This document shows, one piece after another, positions 35,515 to 48,179 of a DNA stretch of 64,000 bases. The notes under the pieces were generated by a model, which searched no databases, was not told where the DNA came from, and saw only the letters and a program-made list of their open reading frames with translations. How positions within the stretch are numbered: position 1 is the stretch's first letter; every line of letters starts with the position of its first letter. The position numbers and the translations under genes are program-made. The stretch covers positions 310,001 through 374,000 of the forward strand of contig JAHDVF020000167.1 in the NCBI GenBank assembly GCA_022606425.2. Direction: 5' to 3'. The DNA is from Lepidostoma basale (Eukaryota; Arthropoda; Insecta; Trichoptera; Lepidostomatidae).

Positions 35515-35610
35515 AATTTACTTAGGTACTCGTAAAATATAAAAAAAAACTTCTAGAAAACATACGCTTTCATTTGAATTAATTATTTAATATGAAATTT
35601 TACGATACTG
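35515..35610 (+). repeat. Family B single arm
   Basis: cttctagaaaacatacgc, then attatttaatatgaaatttt as in the 18215 copy. Confidence 0.65.
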
Positions 35611-36721
35611 ACCATGGTTAATTTACAAACAACTTGTGTGCTTTTAAAAGTAATTTTAATTATACATTGTAAATAATTTTTCTAAAAATAAAATCGAATC
35701 TATTTTTATTAAACTTATAAACCGCTTTTTTTTTTTTTTTTTTTTCATATAACCAATCGAATATGAGGCAAGATATATTTATGAGGATAAAGGTATTACC
35801 TGCAGAAGACAAAGAATTTTTTTGAAAAAAATCTCATTATAATTACATGAAGTAAGATGACTGTATAAAGCTTGGTAATTAAAAGGCTGTGTAACTTTCA
35901 GACGAGAATTAAATTTATGTAATTAATTTGCCATCCGTTCCCAGTATGTACGTTCGTTTTCCAAGAAACATTTCGTAATATTTTTTTTGACAACCTTCCA
36001 GCGGTGAAATTTGACAAAATTAAAACGGTTTCTTTTTCATTCCACGAAATCACTGGCTTGTTTAAATAAAATTATTTATGTTTCAGAAATCTTCTTAAAA
36101 AGATTTCCGTGATGTCAAAGACCTTCCCGACATTATTACACCTCTGCTGCGATTTGATTATTCGGTCGAGTTTGGAGGAAGTTTTTGTTATTCACAAAGC
36201 GGTCTCGGGGTGACCGATTAAGGGTGATATTCGCGAGACAGGATTCTGAATAATGCCGCCCAACCCGCCTTTGTGGCCACGAATTAAACAAGGAAAAATA
36301 TACGCTCCCTGTCAACTCAAGACACTGCGGGAAGTGATTTGTTTTATTAAAAATAACGAAAGTTATTTAGGGGAGGGAAGAGAGACAATTTTTATTCCTC
36401 TCTTATATTACAATTTTGTATTTTTCCTTGTTTTTTTTTTAAGAAAACCTTTAAAACGTATAACAAGCAGAAAACTTCTTGTATTGCATCAGCGTTGTTT
36501 TGCATGCAATAAAAATTAATACGTAGTCAAATTACATCATATTGACAAACTACATATTTAAATTGAGTAATCTTATTTTTTCCAAAAACTTGGCAAAGTT
36601 GCGAACCGAGATATTATTCAATATTCATATAATACATAAATAAAGCAACAAGATGGTCAAAATATATTCGTGTAAATAAAAAAATACTTTCTCTCAATAT
36701 TGAAAGGTAAATAGCTATGTA
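35611..36721. other. No gene seen
   Basis: AT-rich with a T-run at 35729-35747. The 88-residue plus frame at 36253-36519 has no recognisable domain. Confidence 0.55.
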
Positions 36722-37210
36722 GATCTCTTCTTCTCTTCTTCTTCCTCAGCCTATTCCCGTCCACTCCTGGACAAAGGCTTCCTCCATTCGCTTTTATGTC
36801 ACTCTGTCCTGTGCAAACTGCATCCAGGTTATTCCGACGTGTCTGTTCAGGTCATCCTTCCACCGTAGTTGCGGTCGCCCTGCACTTCTCTTTGCCGTCC
36901 ACGGTCTCCAAGTCTGCAGTCTTATTGTCCACTTTTCATCTGAGCTTCTAGCTACGTGACCCGCACATTGCCATTTTAGAGTCGCCACCCGGTGGATGAT
37001 ATCAATGACGCTTGTTCTTTCTCTCAGCGTATCGTTTCTGACTCTGTCTCTTAGGCTTATTCCTAATATGGCTATTTCCATGGCTCCTTCGTCACTCGCA
37101 GTTTCTCGGTACTTTTTTTGGACAATGTTACAGTTTCAAGACCATAAGTACCAACTGGCAGAACGCAGGCTTCATAGACTTTTCGTTTTAGGTTGATCGG
37201 TATTTTCCGG
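36722..37210 (-). mobile_element. LINE-D 3' fragment
   Basis: Minus strand: KVYEACVLPVGTYGLETVTL, SKKSTEKLRVTEGAMEIAIL, GISLRDRVRNDTLRERTSVI, LKWQCAGHVARSSDEKWTIR, TAKRSAGRPQLRWKDDLNRH, then AQDRVT. A small shift divides the first block from the 95-residue open frame. The 3' side ends in (AAG)n complement at 36722-36745. Confidence 0.85.
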
Positions 37211-37369
37211 TTTTAAAGGATGTAACTCATGTTACCGAAAGCTGCCCAGCTTAGTACAATTCTTATTTTTAGCTCTGCGATCTGGTAATCTCGGCCCAAT
37301 TGAATATTATGTAGATGTGTATGTAGATCTTATGTATCATATACTATACTTATATAGCCGATGTGATCC

Positions 37370-37600
37370 ATAGTTTGATCTAGGATTCCCACACTTCTTC
37401 GCGTATTCCTATCTAGTATCTTCCACATTCAGTCATCAGCAATTTTTCTAATATCATCAAACCTATATCTACTTATTTTATCCTCACGGGGAATCAAGTC
37501 CACCGCCCTTCTGGTGAATCTTTGGTCTGCCAGTCAAGCAATATGCCTCCCAAATAACCATTTGAGCTTAACCGCCCTTTCGACTTCTGCTTAAAGTGTT
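37370..37600 (-). mobile_element. Probable LINE tail remnant upstream of LINE-D
   Basis: Minus strand reads KWLFGRHIA*LADQRFTRRA, VDLIPREDKISRYRFDDIRK, IADD*MWKILDRNTRRS. The RRFDDIxKIAxxxW layout resembles the GRPxxRWxDDIxxxAG end of LINE ORFs but is weak. Confidence 0.5.
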
Positions 37601-39585
37601 TTGGTATTTCAAATTCGACCTGAGAGTCTTACATGTAACATGGCTCTTTCATGTTTCCTTTGTGCTACAATACAAGGAGGGTTAGTATTTCTACTCTATA
37701 TGCCAGTACTTGAAGTACGCATTGGTCATGTATCATTTACTATGGATACTATCAATTTTATCGAATCTGTCATAAAATCTGTCAGTTTATATTTAATTCA
37801 TACATAGTTTATCACTGGAAAATGTAGATTTTCGGATTACCTAATATTCCAACTAGATGATTAAAACGGGCGCTTTAAAATGGCGCAGTCGGGTGGTGTG
37901 AGCACACAACATCGGTTCATACAATAGTTTACACACATAATATCATGATTGCACCTAATTTCATTACAATGGAAGTGGGTAAGTTCCATGATTCACAGCC
38001 GCTGTTGGCCCGACCCGAAAGCCAATAAACCACCGATAAATCACAGAAAGAGCGAATAATAATTCTGTCTACCTGTGCGCTTTCTAGCGACCCGCCACCA
38101 TCGGGAATATATTCAATATCCCGATATACGGGGGTGGATATTAAACATAATGAATTCGGGCGCCAGATTGCGAACGATTCGTTACGTTTGATAAATTCGG
38201 TTTAGCCATCGCGCCCCGATGTTATGAAACCATTTGACTACCAAATTTCAAAGGTGAAATTAAAAAAAATACCCGGTAATCCGTCAAAATAGTTGAAAGG
38301 TGATCTGAACTGCTTTGATTGTTATTTTTATTCTCCATAAATTAAATCTTTCGTTTGAATAAGAAGATCACATTAAAACTCCATGGTTTTTAGGATTTTT
38401 TGGTTTTTGTTTGGTTTATTTGCTTTACGAACCTTGTTAGTGTTTATCTCAAGGACGATACTATTTATTTTATTTATTATAATGTTATCATAATTTTTTT
38501 AATAATGTTATCATGAATATTTTTATCCTTTAAAAACATTTGGTTTACTAAATTCAAAATAAATCTACCATGTTATGTAACTAAGTATATACCTCAACCT
38601 TAATTAATTCTTAATTATTTATCAATATATATTTTGCCTCAAAATTCCCAGAAGTCCATTTGAACGTTTATTTATCTGCACTTAATAATCCCTCAAATCT
38701 ATAGACCGTTGTTAGAAAAATCTTAAAATTTGTTTTGTATAACTTCATCAAATTATTTTTATAATTACGTATTAATACCACCCCAAATTGTCATTATATA
38801 ATTTCCCCCATCTCCATTTTTTATGCAACTTTATAAGGACACACTGTTTGGCAATTAGGTTAAACAAGAGAATGCCATCGCTAGACGAAACAAATTTGTC
38901 ACTATTGTTTGAATATTTTTGTACATAAATAAATCAAGTTAAAACCAACAAGCAATCGAGCTTTCAATATTAATTAATTATAAAAACATAGATTGTTACT
39001 TCAGTATTCTCATGAATAGTTAATATCAATTGCTTGTACAGATGGTCTCATAATTTTCAAAACCCTAATTTGTACCATTAGGAATAGCTATCAGTTGCTG
39101 TGATGAATCTACTGAACCTTACTCACGCCATCTGCATTTTAAATTTTCGACCCAATATGCGGTCCATCGTTCATGCATTAAAACAAATGACGTCGCGTTA
39201 TTCAAACATTTCAAGTGATCCCATATTCCCGCGCAAACAGAAGTGCATCAAACTTGAAAGCAGGATTAACCGAAATCACCGGACTATCGGATTCACCTCA
39301 CGTCTCTAGATCGATCACTCGAATTGAATCACTCGGGGAGAATCGATCAGATAGTATAGTAGAGTGAACAACTGGGTGTGCACAAAGTGGCAAAAAGATT
39401 ATGTGGTCGTTTATCCAGTTTATAGAATATCAGTAGAATTTTGATTTTAAAAACTATACATAATATTTTTGCTCTCAAACACTCTTCACGAGTGTTTAAA
39501 ATATTGATTTATTTTAGGACATCAATGATTTCATGATTTTTATGTCAATAATATGAATGAAAAACTCTTAAATAAATTAACTGAC
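37601..39585. other. No gene seen
   Basis: Mostly unique; balanced-composition patch at 37860-38260. No recognised repeats or frames. Confidence 0.55.
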
Positions 39586-39920
39586 GCATAAGGGACTACT
39601 AAGAACATCGAAGATGAAGGTCCTAAGAGCAATTACTGGAAAAACTCTCCGAGATCGTGTCCGCAACGTAGACATAAGAAAAACATGCAAAACAGAGGAA
39701 ATCATTCAGTGGAGTAGATCCAAAAGAAGATACTGGAGGGACCATGTAGCCCGAATGGATGGCGACAGACTTGCATATACAGCCGCTTATGAGATCCCCT
39801 CCGGACACCGCCCACCTGAAAGACCACCTAAAAGATGGAAGAACAGCTGGACCTCATCATCCAACGAGTTATGATTTCTGTGTCACAGATCATCAGATAT
39901 ATTAAAATAAGTAGAAGAAG
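39586..39920 (+). mobile_element. LINE-B 3' fragment
   Basis: An open frame reads MKVLRAITGKTLRDRVRNVDIRK, then WRDHVARMDGDRLAYTAAYEIPSGHR, RPPKRWKNSWTSSS. This is the C-terminal tail of an RT ORF, near-identical in layout to the copy at 42960. The 3' end runs into an (AAG)-rich tail (tagaagaagat). Confidence 0.85.
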
Positions 39921-39954
39921 ATTGATTTAACTGTAATGCGTATTCTTCTTCTTC

Positions 39955-40225
39955 CTCTTCCTTGTTGTAGACCTATATGATCTGTTCTCCAGAGTGTTGC
40001 TCCTCCTGTGTGGTAGATTACCAGCTTCTCTTCCATCTTTTAAGAGGTCTTCCATGAGGACAAGTCCCATGAGGCTGATTATGCAATGCAATATAGGGGA
40101 GTTTGGTTGTGTTCATTCTTTGAACGTGGTCGTACCAGTCCATTTTTCGTTGTCTACTCCATCTTATAATATCCTCAACATCACAAATCTCTCGTATTCT
40201 GGTGTTTCTCACGCGATCTATCAGT
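39955..40225 (-). mobile_element. LINE-B2 3' fragment
   Basis: The minus strand encodes MRNTRIREICDVEDIIRWSR, QRKMDWYDHVQRMNTTKLPY, IALHNQPHGTCPHGRPLKRW. An (AAG)-type tail lies at the left edge (39945-39962), head-to-tail opposite the LINE-B copy just left of it. Confidence 0.83.
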
Positions 40226-40635
40226 GTCTTGCCTGGTATTGTCCTTAGTGTTGTTGTTGTTTTTTTTTTTTTTTAAACCCAATTGGGTTATATGGTTACA
40301 TGTTTAGATCTTACTATTCATTTCGGAAGTCCTCAAAACTTGTTTGGTCCTTACTGTGTCTACCCTTGCTTCGACGCAATATGTTATTTTTGGTCTTATG
40401 CATGCTTTATAGATTCTCATCTTACTCTTAAGAGTAATGGTCTATATTCGCCTGTACTACGAAAATTTTCAATTAATTTATTAATTCATAAAGTTAATTA
40501 GAGCTCGATTCGTAACAAAAATATGCCTATAACCACCACCGTGTTCCATTTAATTAATTCTGAAACTTACAGCAGGATCTATTCAGGATTTACCGAGATT
40601 TTTGGCAACACAATAACGCACATTGAGTTTTATTT

Positions 40636-40769
40636 AACTAACTAACTAACTAACTAACCATCACGCCGTCTCCCCGAAAGGGTAGGCAGAAAGAATGAAC
40701 TGTCACACTTTTACTGATGCGGCACTTCATCCTTCTCTTTTCGCTCCGCGGGAGACGCGGTGTGATGGG
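40636..40769 (-). mobile_element. SINE-L, truncated, minus strand
   Basis: The (CTAA)n tail lies at 40636-40657, followed by the LINE-A-type end and then ctgatgcggcacttcatcct and gggagacgcggtgtgatggg, the complement of the SINE-L body. Confidence 0.8.
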
Positions 40770-42959
40770 AGTTTTATTTATATAGATAGAAATGCATATG
40801 TGCTTGAAATAAAACTTTGTTTATTATATGCTTTGCGAAATAATTTCTCCTTAGTTCTTAAGCTAATCTTCATTCACTTTATGTTTTAATGAGTCATTTT
40901 ACTTTCGTCGAATTTACTGATCAATCTCATTTTGTGATTTGGGTAATATATTTGGTAGGTGTACATTTTCGACCACATCCTTACGCAAGGAGGTGTACCA
41001 CTCGAGCGAGCTCTCCGAAGTGTCGGCCACCCGATTTACATTGCATTGCCACAACCACTCGGCAATCACCCATGAATATGCACGTCCGCGGAGTTAGCAG
41101 TCCGCGCGGGAGCGCAGCCCCATAGAGCCGCGGCATTAGGAAGGATAATCGCCCGAGATCGCAACCGTTTGCACACTGGAAATTTCAACTAGAATCATCT
41201 ATTCTGGATATAATTTAAAAGTCAAGGGAAGCATTAACAAGATAAGCGAAATTAAATACCGAGCTTTACGTAAATTAAACATGTGCAAATGGGATTTTAA
41301 TGAAAACAACCCCGATTAAATTTATTAAAAGAAAGAACGGTTATCTTTAAATGAAATAAGTTTTTTTTAAATTGACAGACCGCACAATGTACACATGTAG
41401 ATGACAGGAAATAAAGACTTAAATGAGAGTTCTAAAAAACATCGTTTCGTTTAATTATTATTTCAAATGAACTTCAGTCAAGAGATTTCAGTAAAATTAT
41501 TAGACAAGTTATTAAAAATAATTTGAAAACACTTTTATGTTTTGTTTTAATACCTTTTTTTAATATACAAAGATAACAGGTTAGTTATCTTTAGATTTGA
41601 ATTATATATAATAATATTATTTTTTCTAGGTTTTTTTATTCTCTAAGTATTTAAGTTTTAATTTTTTTTTAATTTTTCATTCATAATAATAGAACACTCT
41701 AATACTATACATATATTATAAAACAAATTACATTGAAAATTCGATTATTATCAATTTTTGCTCACCAATACACACATTTTTTTTTAACATACGAGTATTC
41801 TTATTTGTAGTTATAACAATCAATTAAGATTATGAGCTGTTTAAAAATATTGTAATACTTGTAATGAGTATTAATGAAATAAAACGTCATTTTTTATTAA
41901 ATATTTCCACTTATAGTAATTATTTCGACAGTGACCGGTTTTGCTGGCATTGACAGACTAGTAAAGTAACGAGTATATTTCAAAATAAAAATTGAACGAG
42001 TCAAATCAGAAATTATAATAAATATATCATACTCGTTACGCGGTGTTTATATAAACAGATGATTGCTGATAATAACACACTGGTAAAGTGAAATTCTCTC
42101 TCTTGTTCTCTTTGATTATGAAATCGCCAATGTAAGATTGGTTCTGTGTTCCATAACGTTGAAAAATTAAAATAGTTTTCGCACGTTTTCGCACATACAT
42201 ATAGATGCATAAACATGTTTTAAAGATACAGGGCAAATAATACGAATTATTAACTTATTAAGAAGAATAGAAGAGTCACATTTCTCATAAGTGAGGGTCA
42301 TATCCATTACTATACACCATGGCCCTCCATACACTCAATTTACCGGTCAGTCTCCAGCCTGCATCTATTGATTTAATCAGACATGCGGCTCTGTCTCCAT
42401 CCTTGTTGTCGCTTTTCGTCTCCTTTAGCCATTGTTATGGATGCCATTTAGGACGACGTTATAACATTGTAAATTTCTTGTATTAATTTTGTGTTTTTCA
42501 TATTAGAACGATTAATTGCATATAAAATTTAAAAAATAAACATCAATTTTCACCACGCTCCAAGTATTGCATTCCGCAGCGTAAAACACAAGGGCAGACA
42601 TTCTCCTTTAAATTTACCTGCGAATACCTTTCAATTTGAGACATTGTCGCCGAAATAAATTTAGTAGAATATTCAGCGCCCGCCCGGGGCGGCAAATTCT
42701 TTCGTAATGTATTCCGCTTACATCGAAAGTTGCTGAAGCATCGTTGCAGCGGGCAAGTTTCCCTGGAAAAATACACATTGTTATCTTGCATACAAATTTG
42801 TAAGGAAATCCGTGCGAGGGCGCGGGGCCCGCCGCTGAACGTAGCGCCAAAGAAAGTATTAGTAGCGAGAAAATGCCACGGTTACTCCGAGTGTGTGTGA
42901 CCAACCCGCGGCACGCGATTAAACTATGAATATTAAATATATATATGAAAAAAAAATGC
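40770..42959. other. No gene seen apart from the family F relic
   Basis: GC-rich patches at 40970-41170 and 42540-42910 are single-copy in the window; very AT-rich elsewhere. The frames near 42543-43213 on the minus strand show no domain. Confidence 0.55.
41875..41975 (-). repeat. Family F hammerhead-like relic, single arm
   Basis: The minus strand AGUCUGUCAAUGCCAGC, ACCGGUCACUGUCGAAAU and a downstream gtggaaatatttaat match the family F arm. Confidence 0.62.
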
Positions 42960-43470
42960 AAAATAAAATTTCTGATTGTGAATCTTGGGAAAGCCTCTGC
43001 CGTGTCAGGATGCCTGAAGTATCTGGTCTGGAAGAACAAGCACATGCGTGTCGACAGCAAGATCAGAATATATAAAACATGCGTGCGACCTATCATGACG
43101 AACGCTGTAGAGACGCGGGCTGATACTGTGCGAACCAAGGGACTACTAAGAACATCAGAGATGAAGGTCCTAAGATCAATCACTGGAAAAACCCTCCGAG
43201 ATCGTGTCCGCAACGTAGATATAAGAAAAACTTGCGAAATAGAGGATATCGTTCAGTGGAGTAGATCCGTAAGAAGTTTCTGGAGGGACCATGTAGCCCG
43301 AATGGATGGTGACAAACTTGCATATACAGCCGCTTGTGAAATCCCCTCCGGACACCGCCCACCTGGAAGACCGCCTAAGAGATGGAGGGACAGCTGGATC
43401 TCATCATCCGACGAGACATGATTTCTGTGTCACAGATCATCAGATCTATTAAAAGAAGAAGAAGAAGAAG
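42960..43470 (+). mobile_element. LINE-B 3' fragment, longer copy
   Basis: The 158-residue frame has LGKASAVSGCLKYLVWKNKH, then KIRIYKTCVRPIMTNAVETRAD, MKVLRSITGKTLRDRVRNVD, WRDHVARMDGDKLAYTAACE, PPGRPPKRWRDSWISSSDE. In LINE RTs the YKTCVRPIM-(Y)-AVE block lies just after the palm/thumb, so this copy retains about the last 150 residues. It ends in (AAGAAG)n at 43448-43470. The 199-residue frame on the other strand (42614-43213) is a shadow. Confidence 0.87.
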
Positions 43471-43514
43471 AATCTTGGGACACATTTAATTCTATTTATT
43501 TAAATTATTATTAT

Positions 43515-43722
43515 TATAAGGCTGAGAAGACGCTACTGGAAAGATCATGTGGAAAGAGCATGTTCTGAAAGAGTGATCAATATAGCCGCAAATAAAGTAC
43601 CAACAAGAAATCGACCGGCAGGAAGACCACCTAAAAGATGGCGAGACAGTTGGACATCTGTATCCCAGGAACAGGCTCCGAGAAATAACAGGACACAGTC
43701 CTAAATAAAACAGAAGAAGATG
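43515..43722 (+). mobile_element. LINE-B relative, 3' tail
   Basis: RRRYWKDHVERACSERVINI, AANKVPTRNRPAGRPPKRWR, DSWTSVSQEQAPRNNRTQS and a stop, then cagaagaagatgaag. It lies directly downstream of the LINE-B copy and in the same orientation, but is a distinct subfamily. Confidence 0.8.
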
Positions 43723-43954
43723 AAGATTATTGATGGTTGTGGTTTTCATTTTGTTAAACTCCATGATGAATTATAATACAAACGCGATTGTTCAATTAAA
43801 TTTACAAAGATTTTGATATGAATGTTGTTATATGAAATGTATTGAGCTGCCGAAACTGGACGAAGTCATAAAATCAAATATAATTAAACTTAGTATTTAT
43901 TACAGAAGAATTTCGTGTTTTATTATTTATTTTTTTAAATATGTTAATTATCCA

Positions 43955-44125
43955 ACCTGGAGTATCGAACGAGAACCAATTACTCGGGCAGACTACTAAC
44001 AAGATGGTATGATGCCATAAAAAAAGTGGCAGGACGTCAGTGCCACAGAGTGGCGAGGGATAGAAAGTTAAGGAATCTGGAAAGGGGGGCCTTTGTCCAT
44101 CATTGGACGACTAATAGCTGAAGAG
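43955..44125 (+). mobile_element. LINE-G 3' end
   Basis: GRLLTRWYDAIKKVAGRQCH, RVARDRKLRNLERGAFVHHW, TTNS, stop. The W-x-D and KVAG blocks are typical of one group of insect LINE tails. Confidence 0.8.
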
Positions 44126-44997
44126 TTATACTATATGAAGTCATCTTAAAATAAATATTGAACAATAAAAAACTCACATACAAGACTCTTGGGGAAAAGG
44201 AATGTCATGTTTGATGTATTTTTATGTATTTAAAAAGTTCGTTTTTATTTGAATAAAATACAATGTAGCTGTAATGCATCTTTCTTTTAATGGGATGACG
44301 GTATTAAAATTTTTTTTATATTCAACTTAATTTTAAAAAAATATATTTTTTTAATTTCGACACATATTTTCAAGGTATTTATAAAAATCTAACTCTTTAT
44401 TATTTAATATCATAATTTTATCTTTTGATAAAATTGTGTACCTTTATTATCACACAGCTAATAATGAAACTCTTAAGATTGAATTTTAAATTTATAAACT
44501 GCTGATAATACATTTATTTTCATCTTGTAAAATCGGATCAGACATCATTGTATTTATTCCTGGAATTGAATATAGTCGTGGGATTCAGCTAGCATTTTGC
44601 TTGAAATCTGTAAGGTTGAAAAGTTAATCTGTTTTTGCGAAGGTTGAATACCGCTGCCATATGCGGGAATTACCGCCCACTCGAAGTCTCGTTCTCAGGA
44701 TTGTATTGTAGTTTTAACACTTAACAATGGGTATTTTTAAATTATTTGATCAGCATATTCAGGACTTCTTCGTGCTTGTTACTTGAAAGGAAGCATGCTG
44801 AAACGTGTTCTTAATGGGAAACTGGTATGAAAATAAAACACTTTTATGTTTGAATTTGATATTATAAATTATCAGCGCTCTCTGTTTCAATTCAACGCCT
44901 GAAATTCTTAAAATTTCTGTTCTTTATCAGAAGAGCAATTTTAGTCATATTAATTTAAAGTATAATATATTAATAGTATTTAAAAATATATAAATAG
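44126..44997. other. No gene seen
   Basis: AT-rich. A weak hammerhead-like trace on the minus strand at 44885-44930 (CUGAUAAAG...GAAAUUUC) is too degraded to call. Confidence 0.5.
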
Positions 44998-45135
44998 TCC
45001 TCCTAGTAAGGGGGTTGAGCGTTAGGCCAACAACTTAACCTCTTAAAACAACCAACGTTACGAATACTTCAAGAAATTGGTTTCTTGGAGGAGGCTGAGA
45101 CCTACCAAGGTTTGTAGCGTCGAAGAAAAATAAAA
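44998..45135 (+). mobile_element. Probable LINE 3' terminal fragment
   Basis: A collinear ending, KLVSWRRLRPTKVCSVEEK across two frames (ttggtttcttggaggaggct, ctaccaaggtttgtagcg), resembles a widespread moth repeat end. Family assignment is uncertain. Confidence 0.5.
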
Positions 45136-45429
45136 ATATGTATAAATTGTAATTATTTATTATACGTTTCAATCCTAGCGATCGGTTTGCATCTTTGCTT
45201 AGATGGCACTTAGACCTTAAATGTGGTAATTTTCCGATGCTTTCCAGTTTTTTTGGAGATATAGGTCATTTAAACGCAATTACCATACTGGATACTTTTT
45301 TTATTTTTGATTCTCATGATATAATAGGTTGCTAGTCTATCGCTATTTTTATTAGTACGTGAATTCTACAAGACCAAAAACAGCATAGGTTTTTTTATTT
45401 CGGACTGTCATCGCCCGGTCGAACAAAAC

Positions 45430-45525
45430 ATTTTTATTTTTGTCCTGTCACACCTCCGTGGTGCATAGGGCCTCAAGGAACCTTCTCCACCCGGCTCTAT
45501 CGCATGCCTGATGCCTAACATTAAA
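45430..45525 (-). mobile_element. LINE-C 3' end
   Basis: Minus strand VRHQACDRAGWRRFLEALCT, TEV, followed by the same caggacaaaaataaaaa end as at 52760. The family E palindrome lies on its right. Confidence 0.78.
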
Positions 45526-45559
45526 AAAAACTTACATTAAAACACTTACATTACATTAA

Positions 45560-45812
45560 TACAACACTTACATTAAAAAAAATTACATAGACATGTTTCG
45601 AACAACGAGTCCTTCTTCAGTGATACATATTATAAAGATGCATATTTAAAATATTATAAAACTGTTTACATGATAGACGTTAATATCTGTCAGATCATGT
45701 AAACAATTTTATAATATTTTAAATATGTTTCTTTATAATATGTATCACTGAAGAAGGACTCGTTGTTCGAAACATGTCTATGTAATTTTTTTTAACGTAA
45801 GTGTTGTATATA
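45560..45812. mobile_element. Inverted-pair hammerhead element, family E, copy 1
   Basis: An almost perfect palindrome of about 250 bases. Each arm has CACUGAAGAAGGACUCGU, UGUUC, GAA, ACAUGU, C, UAUGUA. The centre has inverted repeats around catgtaaacaatttt / tgtttacatg. It interrupts a LINE-C fragment (45430-45525). Confidence 0.82.
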
Positions 45813-46365
45813 CAAAGTATATAAAAAGAAAAAGAGAAATAGTTACAAAAAAGTTCAATTATGAAATTAATGTGTGCAAAATGTGAAATAAATAACAATA
45901 TGTTTCTCGTTTCCAATGTATTATATTTTCTAGGCCAGGGAACCGTCCCCACGCCATGCCGTATGATTGCTGAAGTTAGGGGCCGTATGTGAGCATAGTT
46001 CATAAACAAATTGCATTTTCTACCCCCACTTGTCTGCCGCTCTCCGCGATTTATATTTTAAACATTTTGAAAGTTTACGATAACAACCCCGCGGAGGAGG
46101 GACTACCTGAGATCTCGAGTAACGTCTTATTTCCATTTATGAAGCATGTGTATTTTCGGTGGAGCAGTACTTTAATGTTTTGGCCAAATTTATGAGTTTT
46201 TAACTTTGCAACGAGGCGGTAAAGATGATAAGTTTCTAAGAGGGATTATTCAGCCAAGTGAAAACATGACTGAGCGTCGGATGGATATCGCGTATTTCAC
46301 TTAAGAACAACAATACATCACCAACTCTAAATGAAAAACAATATGTATTATAATACAATGGACCC

Positions 46366-46510
46366 GGTGGTGGTCTAGAAGACTGAATGCTTGGCTCCTG
46401 ATTAAGAGACTTGGGTTCAAGCCTGTACACGACCAGATTTTTTCATAATAATAATGAGCTATTATCTGCTCATAATGGAGATTTTATAAAAAAAAATTAA
46501 CACCGTCGAT
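46366..46510 (+). mobile_element. tRNA-Arg-derived SINE, diverged copy
   Basis: Same head (tggtctagaa, ggttcaagcc at 46414-46423, acgacca) and the body motif cataataataatgagctatt, ending in an A-run. The anticodon region has mutated to GCTCCTGATT. Confidence 0.85.
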
Positions 46511-46954
46511 TTAATTCCTTAGTATGTCTTTAAAAATATTTATAATTTTTGACATATTTTAAATCATTTTAACAGCAAGAAAAACTTATATATTGTAAGC
46601 GTGGTGCTAAAAATTGATTCTTTGTCCTCTTTCCCTCGCTATTGTGGTAGAAAGTTTAGCCGACTTTGTTTCATTTCCAGGAGCACCATAGTTATATTGA
46701 CACCTCACATGGAAGCACCTTTTAACCCCCTGAAATATTGATCATGAAAAGATATATATTCGTGTTATCGCAGGATATTAAAGATAAAAAAAAAATATAT
46801 ATTATGTATATCAAATTTGTGTGATTATGTGTTATTTAATATTCAAAATCTACAGAATAGTATTTTTTATTATTTAAAGAGTTTTAAATCATTTTTTAAA
46901 AGTCATAAAGCTATAGATATATTGGGAAACGTGTAACTTTAAATTATTTTATAT

Positions 46955-47188
46955 AGTTTTATTTTATATCATTGTATTTTATATTATTTGTTTTAGGTTA
47001 ATTTTGTGGGTGTTGGACGATCGAAGTGTGCGCGAGAGATGCCTATTGGTGGCGATGAGGTTCGCAACCCATCACACCGCGTCTCCCGCGGGGCGAAAAG
47101 AGAAGAATGAAGTGCCGCATCAGTAAAAGTGTGACAGTTCATTATTTCTGCCTACCCTTTCGGGGAGACGGCGTGATGGTTAGTTAGC
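46955..47188 (+). mobile_element. SINE-L, most complete copy
   Basis: The non-autonomous unit starts in a T-rich segment, then gtgggtgttggacgatcgaa, a tRNA-like stretch with ggttcgcaaccc (possible B box near 47049-47060), catcacaccgcgtctcccgc and gaagtgccgcatcag. It ends with about 60 bases identical in type to the LINE-A 3' end plus (TTAG)n. Sharing the 3' end implies mobilisation by LINE-A machinery, as known for other SINE-LINE pairs. The source RNA of the head is uncertain. Confidence 0.8.
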
Positions 47189-47198
47189 TAGTTTTTTT

Positions 47199-47578
47199 AC
47201 CTCTTAGATGAATGTGTGATACTCTGTGTACTCGTATGATAGTGTCGAATGAAAATATAAGAAGTGAATGCGGTGCGGAATGATGGTGAGATGAACAAAA
47301 TACTGAAAGGATCATTAAGATGGTTTGGACACATGGAAAGTATGAATAAAGAAAGAATGGTTAAAAAAATTATATGTTAACGATTTAAATGGAACTTTAA
47401 ATAGAATAAGACCGAAGAAAACGTGGCACGATCAAATAAATCTAATATTGAATGTCGGCCACATGAGTATGAATGTAGAGAAAGCAAGAGAAATATGTCA
47501 GGAAAGAAAAGTGTGCCAGTCCACTCTTTCTGCCTACCCCTTCGGGGAGACGGCGTGATGGTTAGTTATATAGTTAGT
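47199..47578 (+). mobile_element. LINE-A 3' fragment directly downstream of a SINE-L copy
   Basis: Blocks in order: LRWMCD-type start, SNENIRSECG, NKILKGSLRWFGHMES, GRPKKTWHDQINLILNVGH with a deletion of the RSRKNRR segment, then EICQERKVCQSTLSAYPFGETA and gacggcgtgatggttagtta. It begins only about 10 bases after the (TTAG) tail of a SINE-L, so one likely inserted into or beside the other's tail. Confidence 0.82.
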
Positions 47579-48179
47579 CAATTCTTTTAAGCGTTTCTAG
47601 TAACTTTATACTGTACGTTTAGGTACTCTAAACAATACTTTTCTACAAACTATTTCAAATTAACTTCATTCAATTCTTTAATCTTTCAATAGAGTGCAAT
47701 GCAGCCATGTCCATATTATGACGTAGGTAGCTGGCCGCCAGAGCCCGAGAGTCCACAAAGGTAGTGATTTTCCTATGAATGGTGACGCGGCGGGTATTCC
47801 GGGTTTATAGAAAGGCCCTCTGTTAGAATTCTTCTCGAATGCGTTCCCAGGATGCAATAGATTTTTTGTTCCCTGAAACTCGACCGAACTCCGGAGAGTT
47901 CTGTTCCGTTTCTGCCGAGCATACCAAAGTATTCCCCGGAGCAACAATTCTTATTTATATTTGACTTTAAGCTTTATGGTGCATAAATAAATCTTCATTT
48001 AAATCAGTTATTTGAACAGAAATCTCGCTACAGATTTCTGCTCTTTCGGTACTTTGTTGTTATTTCTGTTTATCTTTTAAATGAGTGCTTCGAGTGTAAT
48101 GTTTCTTTTGTGTCCTTAAATATTTGTTAATAATTAAGTGTTTCTTATTTTATCTTAACTTTTTTTTTAATAGACTTTT
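47579..48179. other. No gene seen
   Basis: 47690-47950 is GC-richer, with an 89-residue minus frame lacking motifs; the rest is AT-rich. Confidence 0.5.

Noticed and set aside
36253..36519. 88-residue plus frame starting MPPNPPLWPR
   Set aside because: No domain recognised and the end is low-complexity hydrophobic sequence; no supporting splice or promoter signals seen.
42614..43213. 199-residue minus-strand open frame, the longest in the window
   Set aside because: Its first half is antisense to the LINE-B RT tail on the plus strand; the rest has no domain and no splice context.
44885..44930. Possible further hammerhead on the minus strand
   Set aside because: CUGAUAAAG and GAAAUUUC are present, but no convincing stem II separates them.
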